DNA of 64,000 nt from Macrocystis pyrifera (lineage: Eukaryota > Sar > Phaeophyceae > Laminariales > Laminariaceae): the NCBI GenBank assembly GCA_031763025.1, contig JASSKH010000010.1, forward strand, positions 7,001,901 to 7,065,900, read 5' to 3'. Shown here in pieces: positions 36,701-49,749 of the stretch. The notes below the pieces were generated by a model that was given only the letters and a program-made list of their open reading frames with translations, ran no database searches and was not told where the DNA came from. Each line of letters begins with the position of its first letter. The stretch's first letter is position 1. The translations under genes and the position numbers were made by a program.

Positions 36701-39700
36701 CGTATAGTGGTTATTTCCATGTAAACGGGGGTACCCTGTGAAGTCGCACCCCCCCCCCCCCCCCCCCCGCCCTCCCTGTTCCATCCCCCGCCCCCCCGTG
36801 CCGAAATCGGATCGGACGTCAGGTATTTCCGACATGGCCGTGTCAAATTTCATTATGGAGAGCCAGGCCATGGCGTCGGGGAGGCTACGGTCACTCCGTC
36901 TAGGGGGGTGCCCTATCGGGGGGCTAACTGCTCAGGTGGGTGTTTGTTGGACCCTTTGTCGGTCTCGGGAACATACCCGTCGGTATCAGTATTCGTCGGT
37001 CTCTGTACCCGTCGGAATCTGTAGTAGTCGGTCTCGGGATATTCCCCTAGGTATCGGTCTCGGTATATATATGTATCTATATATACCCTCCAGGTTCGGT
37101 AATCGTCGGTCTCGGTACCAATCGGACGCACAGGTTATCGTTGGAGTCGGTGTATACCCGTCGGTATCGGTTCCTGTCGGACTTTTGTGGCCCATCGGAC
37201 TGGGTATCGGAGGGCGTGCATACGACTGTGCTGGAACGATTTCAACCACACTCGACTATAGACCCTAATAACTCTACGCACGCACAACCTAAGCTACAGT
37301 GGCAGTGGCAGTGGCAGTGGCAGTGGCAGTGGTAGGCCAGACCGCTGGAAAAATATTTTTGGAATGTATTGAGCAGTCGTGCACCACCAGATCCAAGGTA
37401 TCAATAAATCAATCATGTTACCGCTGAAGCTGGGCGAAGTGGTACACCATGTGGTAGACCATGTGGTACACCATGTGGTACACCATGCACTGTAGGTCGT
37501 CGGCGTAGGCATTTTTTTTTTTTTTGTGTATATTTTTCGGTCCGGGTGCTGGCCGTCCTCGTAAAGTATACGTCGGCCGGCTTTTGGACAGCTTTCGGTT
37601 TGTCTTGGTTTCTGCTGGTGTTTCTCGCTGTCGGTTGGTCTCGGTATTCGTCGGTTGACTGTATCCGTCGGTCTCTATTTCCGTCGGTTTCACGGCTTAC
37701 TAGCCGGCTTGTCCCGATACTTTTCGGACTGTCTCCATATTCGATAGACATCGGTAATATATCGGTATTATTACGGGGGACCATAGTGAATAGGACCAAA
37801 TGTTGTCAGCAAAAATAGGTAAATATAGGTTTTGGTGTGTACCGTAGGTCCCATTTACTATGGCCCCCCGTACTAGTGGATACCGGTATCTGTCTTGTCT
37901 CCCTGTCCGTTAAGATTCGTACCCGTCAGGGTCGCTGCTAGCAGTGGCGGCTTTGTTGGCACCGCCTTCAAACATGCATCTCCCCAACCCTCCACCCCCC
38001 GTATGACAGGAAATATCACCCCTGATACTTTTCTCACGGGGCAGGCTGGAACGTATCGCTCTGGCCGGGAATATACTATCCATTTTACACTAAATTTACA
38101 GAAAAAAACGTGGCCTGTATTCCCGTTTTTTGCGTGGTACCAGTTACCATGTATGCTTCTGTTTAATAGTTGTGCGGGGGGACTCTTTGCTCTACTGTAG
38201 TATGTGTACCACACCAAGCATGTACCTGGTAAATAGTAGTTTCGATAACTTTTTTCAAGATTCTTGCAGCTTGTTTTTATCATTTTTAGTTTGTCTGTTG
38301 TAGCGTAGCGGCCACGAGAACGTGGAGGGCGATATTGTCGACCGTTCGTCTACTGGTGTGTGTGTATGCATCAGTAGTGCCGGTCCCTCTATAGTGCTGG
38401 TATGTATGTATGCGCAAGCTAACAACACCGGCACTGTTATAGCGGCGACCGGCACTAATTACTCCGCACACGGCACTGATTACTCCGCACACGGCCACAC
38501 TGGTTGCTAGTCCCATCTGGGGCAAGCGATTCTGCAAACACGATATGGCGGGCAATCGGCACTACTCAACGGGCAATAGAGGGAGCGGTACTGCTGTGCC
38601 CAAGTCGCCTAGCAAGAGTTCTTGCGGCAAGTAGTTTATACGGGTACGATCATGCCGTGCTGCGCGCGTGTCGGCTTGTTCCTTCCATTAAGCTTTCAGA
38701 CACGCATGCCAGGTACAAGGTTCCCCTCCGGGAGGTGCCGTATGAATAGGGGAGTGGCGCAAGAGCGAACTAATATTCGTATGCAACCCTGACCCTGCAC
38801 ACTTGTTGTGTAGAAGTAGTACCTGCATCCACCCATCATTTTAACGTGTAGACACACACTACATATTTTTGAGGACAGACTACTATATACTGCTGTTCGC
38901 GGAATTAGTGTGGGACCATTACTACAATAATATAAAATAGGGTAGCGATAAGTGGATAATAAATTGATCCAGCCGACTCGCGGCGATTAATTCATACAAA
39001 AAAAGTTGCGCGAAGACGAGGTTGCGCCATAATACTTTGTGACCGGTTGAGTAAGGTACAGCACATACATACTGGTACAATGTATATATATGTTCCCCAA
39101 AATAAATGTTTCTTGGTGCTCAGGGTAACATCAAGGTTTCACAGATAAATGCTCGGCGAGAACAAATCGTAGTCCGAGCACTCTGAGAGTATTGGAGTAC
39201 TGGCGGCAAAAATATTGCCAGCACTGAGAAGGCCCAAATACTGAGAGTAATGAGAGTGTGAGCAGTACCGAACCCGAGAATACAGGAAGAAAATATGTAC
39301 CCGCAGTAGTATCGAAACTCGAAATACTTGGAGTAAAAAGGCAATATGTGCAGTACAGAACCTCGAGATACTGAGAGTATTCGCAGTACATGCATATATA
39401 TTCCTTGCAAAAGCGTGTCTCGAAATACTGCCAGACTGCTTTACGTGCTCAAGTTGTCTCCGGCGAAAGTGGTTTGCTCCAACTCCCACTCGTGTGGGAC
39501 TATCTAGTGTGTGTTTGGTGCCGAACGCTGGGCCTGAGAATTAATTGTCGACGCGGTGCACAGACGGTTGAAGTATACATGATGCTCACTCGAAGTATAT
39601 ACTGGACATATTGAGGGTATTTCATTTAATTTAACTGCGAGTACCGAGGCTTTTGCCGAGAGAAGCAGCAGTACGAACACTACCAACGGACGAAATGCTG

Positions 39701-42700
39701 CTGCTACTGCTGTGTAGACTAGAATACTTGTAGTAGTACCCGCGGTACAGAACCCCGAGACACTTGAAGCACAACAGGGGGTATCCACGCTAGCAGCAGT
39801 AGCGAACCCCGCATTATTATTTTATATTTTTAATAGTGCGAGCCCGAAAGTATACGAAGTAGCATATTGACAGATAACATCAAAATACTGCGAGTACTCG
39901 CAGTATCTCGAGTACAAAACCCCCGAAATACTGCTAGTGGTGTACGAAGTATTATACCTACGATAATAAGAGCACTATTCTCTCGAACATACTTTGCTTT
40001 ACTCCCAACTATTGGGAGTAGCTGTGAAATATTGAGGTGTGAACGCACGCCACACGTGAGCGCGCCCAAACTCTTTTCCTTGGAAAAAAACGCACAAGTA
40101 ACTACAACATCATATTATACGTTCAGAAAAGCAAGGTGGATGAATGTACTGGTCGGTACGAAAAAAGCCAAAAGTGGAAAATAAACACACAGCTTAATAT
40201 ATTAATATTTAATCAGTCGAACTCACAGCTGACGTATTTCAAAATTCATAAAAAAATAAATAAAAAAATATCATACTACGTACACGTTCACAAAAGCAAG
40301 GTGTGGACGAATGTATTATTATTAATATTAATATTAGTAGTACTGTTGTAGTCTTATTATTGGCACAAAAAAAAAAAAAAAAAAAAGTGACTTTAAAAAA
40401 AAAAAGGGTGGATGGTGCGAGTCGAACCTCGGAAACGAAAATTATATCGCGCGCAGTATAGACGTCTATGCTATAACAGTGCTCGAACAACTGGCACGTC
40501 GCGATTTTTACGCAATCTAAAACATTTTGCACGATCTCCTACAGCAGTAGAGTAGCTTGTACAGGTACGACTGCATATACAGCAATACTGCTGTAGAATG
40601 CCACGCGAGAAACGTACGTGTATTGACCCCCTTTCAGCTGGCTCTAGGATCTATCGGTCAGCAATGTAGGACACACAGCAATGAGAACTACTGCTGTAAG
40701 TATGTTTTGCTGTTTGTACGAACGCTGCTGTACGAATAATTTGTTGTACAGCACGAACGATTTGTTCTTGTTGTACTCGAGACGACGAATATATCGATCG
40801 GGGATAATGGGTCACACACTGCCGAAGGTACGTGCATCGGCCAATGCCGATGACAACAACAACGAACTACAGTAGTACTGAGCTTACAGCGCGGATCTTC
40901 TACATGCGCATAGTACCCTGCCTGCTGCTGCTGTTGGCGCACTGTGCTGAGCACAGCTGGAGCAGTGTCAAAGTTTGGATCACAGACAGCAATAAGCAGA
41001 AGAAGAGGATTCTGAAGCAGGGAGAGAGGTGTGTGATGCTTGTTGGTGTGTTCGTGGCGTGGTCAAGTGATCGATCGAATAAACCAACTGTGATAGCCGC
41101 AGTACATCCATACGCGCAAGGTGTGCCCACTGCTGCTGCTGCTGGGCAGCAGCAGGGGGGTTGTGGGCAGCAGGGTTGTGGTGCTGTAGGAAGCTGGAGG
41201 TATAAGCACGCTCTGTTCACTGCTGTGGCTATATTGTTCCCTAGGCGGTGGTCCGTGCTCCGTGCAACACACAAAAATATGTACAGGGATATATACGTCA
41301 TCCTGGGTATATACGGATCAAAAATGCGGATTGCAGGCTCCGACAAACGCAACCAACCACAGCAACACTGCGCATAAGGATGTGTCGTGCACGCACGGCG
41401 GGTGGGCGGGGGGGCGGCAGCGTTGGAACGTGGGATCTGTGCATGTTGTCTGTTGTTGTACCTGGCATATGTCTGAGCTGTGTGCTCATAGCTCGTGAGA
41501 GCCTACATAGGGGAGAAAAAGGACAGCATGTCATATGACATGTATGTACCGATACGTACGTACAAAGTAAGGCCTCTTTTACTGAAACCAGGGAAATCGT
41601 CTTATCCACTCCCGCCGGAAAAAAAAACCTTGAGCGCCCGCCACGCGCTTCAGAGTGCACGGATCGCGCCGAGACCTAGACCAATGTGTCTGGCAGGGCT
41701 TCCCGTGTCCGTGTACTTAGTGTGTTGCCTAAAACTGTTCGTGCGAAGAGAAAAGTGGGCAAAAGTACGAAAATTTGACAAATATACGTATACATATACG
41801 GTACGTGTGGCCAATGCTAGCATGCTTTCTTTCCCCCCCCGCCCACAAGTCCTAAAGGGATTAAGGTGCGAGTGATGTTTTTTTTCTTTCTCTTCTGCTT
41901 TTTTTTTTTTTGTTTTTTTGGCCCATTGTTTATGATTTCCGACACTCCGGACGATAGCCGTGGTCACACGGGTTCCCCCCAGTACTTGCCTTCATTTATA
42001 TCCCGCAGAAGGTTCACTTCTCGTCGATGTATTCATCGAGTTTCGCGCTAGCTCGCGCTCTCGCGCTTTCCGTGATGATAATGCGGCATATGAAGTTCCT
42101 TCCTTTTTTTTGTGTATAGAGGATGTGTTTTGTGTGTGTTTTGTTTTCATTTTTTGGGACAGCCCTGATGCGTTCTGGTTGGATGAAAGCCAGACTCGAG
42201 CTCGTTCTCACTCATCTCGTTTATTCTGCGCTAAAAGGACGATCAATCACCTGCCACGTCGGATGTGTGTGTGTGTTTTTTTTTGTTTGCAGTCGCTGCT
42301 CCTCAGAGGAGCTTGCCTGCGCGAGCTGAATCTGGACGGATGCTCCGGACTCGGAGACGGCGCTGCTCGCATGGTGTGCCGCGCTTGCCCGCAGCTGCTG
42401 GACCTCAGCCTGCTAGGTTGTCGTGCGGTGAGATTGGAAGAGGCCACGACCACGCAGTGCTCTTGTGGGGGAAACATGATTGTAGTAATCGGAACCTAAT
42501 ATGAGTACTCGTAGGTAAAAATTGAGGGATACGTGTGTGGCTTTTGTTTTTTTTTCGTGGGTTCTGGTTCCCGTGCCCCCTCCCCGCGTAGTATTTCGCT
42601 GGTGCCCACGGGGTGGTAGTGTTGATTTTGCAGTGCAGTGCTGCAGTTTTCGTGGGCGCTGTACTTCTTCGTTCGTTTTCGCTGGCCATCGGAAAGCTGT

Positions 42701-45700
42701 TCATTTTTTATTTTCCTGATGGCTCACGACACAAAGAGAGGACGAAAGCGTCTTCCTCTGCCCCCCCGTTCCATCGAAGTTGTCATCCATTTGCAAGGCC
42801 GCCTCGCAAGCGGTTATTTATTACAGTACGGTAGTAAGATGCAGCTGACCCACCCTTCATGCGAGTCGCCGGACACCTCACGGCGCTTCGCGCTTGGTGC
42901 AAGCAATGTCTGGCTGGTGGGTGAAAACCCGACGTGCTCCGTCGCCGGCATTGTAGGGATGCGAGGGTCTATGGTCATACGACTACGGCCATGCATGATA
43001 ATGAGTACACCCCCCCCCCCTATTATATATAGGTTGGGTTGGCGTCGGTTGGCAACGACACTGTCCTAAAGCATGCCGCTCACTACTAATTCTTGAGGTT
43101 GACAACCAGGGTGCCCTTTTTCTTTTATTTTTTGGCGGTCAGTCACAGCTGGTTGCCGAGTTAGATCATCCGTGCGAGGTGAACAACCTTTACTCCGCAC
43201 AAGTGGGAATGATCGTATCACGTAGTGTTTATGGTAAGTCACCCATGAGGCAGTTACATAATACCCCCGTTGCTGTCTCTGGAAGTGGCTACGCCGGAAA
43301 TTAAATTAAATTATTGAAGCTGTCATCCATATGCAAGTCCGCCTGACAAGCGGTTCTTAGTGTGATGCAGCTCACTCTTCATGCGGCTCGCCGGACACCT
43401 CACGGCGCTTCGCGCTTAGCGCAAGCAATGTCTGCCTGGTCGGTGAAAACCCGACATTCTCCGTCCCGGCATTGTAGGGATGCGAAGGTCTATGGTCATA
43501 TGACTACGGCAATGCATGAGATCGAGTACATATCTCCTATCAAGTACCACCCCCCTTCCCCTCCCACCTCCTACTCCTTCCGCCCCCCCCCGCCACCCGC
43601 TCCTCCTCCCACCCCCGTCCCACCCTTTTAATCTCTGCTGGCGTGCTCCATTCCCCTGCCCCATGGCCGCCGACGTTTTGTTTTTTGTTTTTCTCTCCGG
43701 CCTCCGCGTCCCCAGCTGTCCTGCCGTGGCGCCTGGCAGTGCACCCAGCACCCCGCGGTGGAGACTCTGTCGATAACGCTGAGCCTCCTTCCGGGCCCCG
43801 ATGCCGTCGGCCCCGATAAGCGAGCTGGGCGGGCCGCCAGAGAACGGCCACTGGCTCGTTGTGGTGGCGGCGGCGGCGGTGGTAGAGCTGGAGGAGAGGA
43901 GGAGGAGGAGGAGGAAGCAGCAACCGTAGTTCGGAACGGCATAGCAGGGCCGCCGTGGAGGGGGGGGGGGGTTGAGGGAGGGGCAGAGGCTGCTACGCAC
44001 GCGTCCCATGGTGTCAGCGATGGCGTTAGCGGTAGCGGTAGCGGTAGCGCCGCTAGTGGGAGCAGGCCGGAGCAGTGGGCGTGTTCACGGCGCACGTGTC
44101 TTCATGTCGAGAGAAGGTGGGTGGGGAGGTGAGCGGGCGGGCGGGGGGGGGGGGCGTAGTCATGTGACCATTGACCACGCATCCCTTTCGAGACTGAGAA
44201 CCGTTCCTACTCCTAATAGAGACACCTCCAACAATTGGGCGCTCATTACGTTGTTTCCATATGTTACATAAAAGTTTTTGCCAATCTTATCCCCTTCCTG
44301 TTTGGCCGTCTGTGGCCACCATCTATCTCCTAGGATAACGATCGTTTTCTCGCTGCTATTCAGTGTATCAAACTCCTCCATGTCACATTCGTCTACTTCC
44401 CTCATCTCTTCTAACACATTCCGTTCCTCCTTGTATATTTCACATTATCCTACTATGTGGGTTCTACTCTCTATTGCTTTGCCACACGGGCACATCTGTG
44501 CATCTATTTCCTCCTCCTCCCGGCTACTGGTATACCTCTTTCTTCTTTCTGGGAGTTCCAGGTCCCCTACACAAAAGCGCAGTTTCAGCGTTTTCGCGAA
44601 GTCCATTGGGCCATACAAATACGTTTTCATTCCTATTCCTTCCCTCAGTCCCCCGTATATCTCAAGAGTTTTTTTTCCGATTCCACCTTGTTTCTTAGCG
44701 CTAGCCTTTCCCTTCTTTCTATCATTTCTTCGACTTCTGCCTTGTACCTCCCAAACTTCCCGGCGGACATCATCTCTTCTTGGTTTCCCCCTGTATCCTT
44801 CCATACTTTCTCAACTACGCCATCCCACCTTATTCCAGCTCGCCTTTTTGTTACTTTTCCCATACAGCTCTATCAACTATGGCTGGCAACCTCTTTTTTG
44901 GCATGTTCCTTACTTTATATTGCCATTTCAACTTTCTCATGTCTCTATTTGTCTTGAGTGGGTGCATTCCCAGTTCTGCTCTTAATACTGTATTACTGGT
45001 CGTACTTGAGCATCTTAGGATTTTTTCAGCTGCTGTCATTTGTACTGTTTTAATCTGTTTTATGAGTTTCGCGTTCCCTTCCCATACTTCTCCTGCACAT
45101 TCTAGCTTTGGTACTATCATATTCATCAGGATACATCTCTTAATCCTAGTGTCAACGTGCAAGTATGTTACGATCTCATCTTGCCTACTTGTGCCTTACC
45201 CTTTCCTATTACTTTTGCTGTATCTGTATCCTAAGAGCAGTCTTTTGATATCTCTACGCCAAGGTATGTATACTGGTCTACGATCAGCAATTTATCCTCT
45301 CCCCACTTCCAACTGAAATTTACCGAGTTTACCTTATCTTCGTTACAAACAACTACTGCGCATTTCTTGACGTTCGCCGTCACCCTCCATTTCCTGCTGT
45401 ATTCTAGCGCCTTCTCTATTTGTTTCTGCAATCCTTCGGGTGTTTCTGATATCCCCACGAAATCATCCGCAAACATCAATCCCGACACCGTATCTTCCCC
45501 TACCGTGACTCCCAGCTCTGCTGCCTCGACTGCTACCATCAGATCGTCAATATATATATATCTTGAATAAGTTAGGTGACAACGTACATCCCTGTGCAAC
45601 TCCTTGTAAAATACCAACGTACTTCGATATTTCCCGTCCAGCATCACAGCACTTCTCGCACATTCCGTCATCTTTTTCATAAATTCTCCACAACTTCCTC

Positions 45701-48700
45701 TGATTCCTATTTCCCACAGTTTTTTTCCGCAATCCATTTCTCCATACTGTGTCGTAGGCTTTCTGCACATCTGGAAAGAAGCAGTACGTTGTTAGTCCCG
45801 CGTCTTTCCTACCTTGAATAATCTTAGCTACAGTAAGGTGTACATTTGGTCTATACAGCTACGGTTTGGCCTAAACCCTGCTTGCCCTTCGCTTATTCTG
45901 TGTTCCTTCTCCATCATCGTTCCCATTCTATCGTTCAAAATCTTACAAAATGTTTTGCCTACTGCTGTGCTTAGTAGCGTTGTCCCTCTATAGTTCCCCG
46001 GGTCAGCCTTATCTCCATTCTTGAATAAGTTTACTACTACTCCTTCTCTCCACCTCCTAGGTGCGTAGTCGTTTTTCCGTATCCAGTTACACAACCTAAC
46101 CATGATGGTAAGCATTCCTTCCCCCCCGTGCTTCATAAATTCATTCACTATTTGTTCTGCCCCTGCTGCCTTTCTATTCTGAAGTTTAGCTACACACTTC
46201 TTTGCTTCTTCCCTTGTGAACTCTCTCTGTAACCCTCCCAAACCACTGTCTTCCCTTTCTGATGTCGCGATGGCGGGGGGGGGGGGGGGGAGGGGTGTAG
46301 TCGATGTCAGGCATGGCCGTAGTCGTATGACCATAGACACTCGCATCCCTACAATGCCGGGACGGAGCACGTTGGGTTTTCACCGACTCGACAGACATCG
46401 TTTGCGCTAAGCGCGAAGCGCCGCGAGGTGTTCTGCGAGCCGGATGGAGGGTGAGTGAGCTGCATCCTACCGCGAATCGCTTGTGTTGCGGACTTGCATA
46501 TGGATGGCAGCGTCAATTAATTGATTTCATTTTCTGGCGTGGCCACATCCAGAGACGGCGGTGCGGGGGGGGGGGTTAACTCACATTGTCATGTATAGCC
46601 TTAGGCGTATGACCATGGAGCCTCGCACCCTCACCCTTACGAAGCCAGGACGGATTACACCAGCGTTTCACCGACCAGGGGTGCTAGAAAAGTGACGGCA
46701 ACGACCTGTCCGTTGGCGGTGCGTCCGGCGTTCACGGGTCTTGCTGTTGTGGTTGGGCGGCGGGTGGTATTTCGCTGTTGGCCCTGCCGAGTTGAATGTG
46801 TGTGCGTTGGGCACCCTTCCCCCCCCCCCCCCCCCTCCCTCCCTAGTGTCTGCCTGGTCGGTGAAAACCCGGCGTGCTCCGCCATGGCATTGTAGGGATG
46901 CGAGGGTCTATGGTCACACGACTACGGCCATGCATGATAATGAGTACACCCCCCCCTTACTCCGCACAAGGGGGATGATCGTATCACGTAGTGTATATGG
47001 TAAGGCACCCACGAGGCAGTTACATAGTAAAACCCATTGCTGTCTCTGGAAGTGATCACACCAGAAATTAAATCAAATAGTTAATGCTGTCATCCATATG
47101 CAAGAAAATCCGCCTCACAAGCGGTTCTTAGTAGCATGCAGCTCACCCTTCATGCGACTCGCCCAACACCTCACGGCGCTTCGCGCTTGGTGCAAGCAAT
47201 GTCTGCCTGGTTGATGAAAACCCGACGTGCTCCCTCCCGGCGTTGTAGGGATGCGAGGGTCTATGGTCATACGACTACGGCCATGCACGACAATGAGTAC
47301 AGCCCCCCTCCCCCCCGACCAGAATGAGGATTTATCGCACACGGGTTCGATCATTTTTGCATTGTTCCGTTCTGTGTCATTTTTACGCCCGCCCCCTTGT
47401 GCGATATCTCCGACACGTGCGATACTGAAAAAAATTACTGCCGCTTTACAGGCGCGGCGGTGCTGCTGTATGCAGAATCCGTGTGCCGATCCAATGAAAA
47501 CAACTTCCTAATGTCTACGTGTGCATCGCCAACGGTGCCGTGCGTACGGCAGGGGACCCTCGAAGATAGGTAGCGACAATAACAGCCTACCGCGACAAAC
47601 CGCCGGAGCTCTGCAAGTGTCCAGGAGGCACCACTTCGAAGTGCGTGTGTTTTCCCGGAGTTTTGGCACACCCTGTGCGATAACTCCGATACCTGCAAGG
47701 AAACCGAATTACATCATCTCGGTTTTTGCTTTGCAAACGAACCCCATGTGCGATAACTCCCGATATGTGCGATAACTCTCCTCCTCAAGGTACGTACTGG
47801 TACGCATTACAGCTCTCGCTACACTCCCCCCCGCATGAGGGAAGCCGTTCTTCCCCCACCACAATGCATTGTGTTCCTCGTCACTCCAATACAACGACAG
47901 GCCACATTATTGCACGCCCCTCCCTCTTGCCCACCCCCCCCCCCCCCCAGTTCGACATACGAGGCTTGCAGGGGACCGTGCGATACCTATCTCCTCCCGC
48001 TCCCGCCCCCGCCTCCGCCGCGAACTGCGGGCTCGCCGCCCCCCTTCGCCTCCGGTTCTCCTTCGCCCTCCACCTCTTTCAGCGGCGGCGGCGGTGAGAC
48101 TGGCCGTCGGCGCTCGCCTGGCGCGGCGCAGAACGGGACGTCGGCGGCGGACAGCCCTTTGCCGCTGCCGGCGGTTCCTTCGGCGGGCCCACTCAAGCGG
48201 CTAAGGCTGGAGCTTGCCGTCGACCCGGCGGAGGCTATTGCAGCGGCGGTGGTGGCGGGCGTTGTAGGCGGCGGTGGTGAAGAAGGTAATAGGGAGGCGG
48301 GACACGCTCAGGAGCAGGAGGGGCAGGCGCTGGAGCAGGAGGAGCAGGCAAGGTCGGGGTTGCGGTCGGGCTGCGCGCTCCCCCTTCGGAAGCTCGCCCC
48401 GCTGCTTCCAACCGGGCTCGAGGTGCTCGATGTGTGGTCCTGCAACGCTCCGCCTCCTCCTCCGCCGCCGCCGCCGCCGCCGCTCCCGCCGATATCAAAG
48501 TCGATGTCAGTGGCGCAAGGCGTAGCGTCAGAGGGGACGGGGGGCGCTAGCCAGGAGAGTCCTCGTAAAGGTCGGTGGCAATTCGGGAGCGGGGGGGGCG
48601 GGGACGGGGGCGGGGGTGGGAGTGCGGGTGGGGTTTGGCTACCTGCGGCAAGTGGCGACAGGGAAGAAGCTCCGGCGTTTGACGGCGCCGGGTCGAGAAG

Positions 48701-49715
48701 AGTGTGGGGGAGAAGCAGCGGGCGGGCGCTAGCGGTGAGAGTGACTCGGCGGCTGTGTGTAGCGCGGGCACCGGCGTCGAGGTGGCGGCGGCTCCCGGGG
48801 ATCTTATCAGCATCGCGCAGGCATGCCCGGCGTTGCGAGAGCTGGTCATCCGCGGGGACCCGACACAAAAATCCCCTGCCGTGCCTTTCGGAGTGAGGTA
48901 GGTGCGGCGCTGCGCCAATATTTATGTAGGGACCGCGAGGGACCGCGAGCGACCGCAAGCTCTTCGAGAAGCGCGTGTTGAGCCCCGACCGGAGGAAGCT
49001 TCAAGTTTTGTGCTCATGTACAGGCTGTGTAGTTTGTAGCGGCGAGCGGGTGACTCCGTCCTAACGATGGCCTAAATTGGTCGTACTACCGTAAGCTACA
49101 GTAGCCTTTTTGTAGGGCCTTGTTCTGTTCCAGAAGCAGCCACCCCACCCACTCAATGCACCCGCCCACTCACGCACGCGCTCACCTGCGTCACCCTCCC
49201 ACCCGTCCCCGGCCACCCTTGTGTCCCTCTCCTTTGTTTTGCTCGCGTCTCCGAACCTTTGGATTCCTTTATTTGTTGCTTGCGTTTTTTTGCTTTCTTG
49301 TGTTGTATTTGTTTTGCTTTCTTCAGAATCCGAGGCAGGGGCGCGGACGCGCACAGAGTCAGCGCGGCTGCGTGCTCTCACGCCACAGCGGCTGCCGTTG
49401 TCTATTTCCTCCGGTCCTGGGCGAGCACACCCGACTCAGGTAGTGATGGTGGTGCCGGTACTAGGGGTGGTGGTCAGGGTGATGGTGGAGATGGTAGGGG
49501 TAGTGGTAGCGACCGAGGCAGAGCAAAAGGCGATGGTGGCGGTTTCAACACTCCCGGTGGCTACGACAGTGCCAGCGCTAAAAAGGGCCACAAACCCGGC
49601 CTCCGCGCTCTCACGATCGTCGACTGCCCTTCCCTCCCCCCGCTGGCGGTGCTCGAAGCCGTCTGCGCGGAAGGCGGGGCGGGGCTGGAACACGTTGCGC
49701 TGGGCACGTCAAACC

Positions 49716-49749
<34 letters not shown>

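Larger units (their letters stand above)
36955..37760. repeat. GTCGGT-rich degenerate repeat region
   Basis: Many irregular copies of GTCGGTCTCGGTAT, CCCGTCGGTATCGG and similar words at 36,955-37,205 and 37,615-37,760, with the CAGTGG and 12-bp repeats between. Looks like a decayed minisatellite with a unit of about 15-20 bp. Confidence 0.75.
36936..42292 (+). other. Intron 5 of the LRR gene (5.4 kb)
   Basis: Largest clearly bounded intron. Holds the GTCGGT repeats, MITE B, GCCGGCACT copy 4, the decayed minisatellite, poly-A tracts and the tRNA-like relic. A 181-codon frame at 40,832-41,377 has a signal-like MRIVPCLLLLLAHC, but it is built on CTG repeats and is not called. Confidence 0.7.
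44129..47950 (+). other. Intron 7 of the LRR gene
   Basis: About 3.8 kb, mostly the antisense LINE L4 with S9 and S10 and the sense pair S11-S12, then the TGTGCGATAACTCC repeats. The gene would be interrupted by over 3 kb of retroelements here. Confidence 0.6.

Noticed and set aside
40832..41377. 181-codon frame with a signal-peptide-like start inside intron 5
   Set aside because: The hydrophobic run is encoded by CTG repeats and the rest by CAG/GGG repeats; no support as a nested gene.
44278..45316. Long + frames, hydrophobic, at 44.3-45.3 kb
   Set aside because: Complement of LINE L4; the apparent membrane segments are antisense artefacts.
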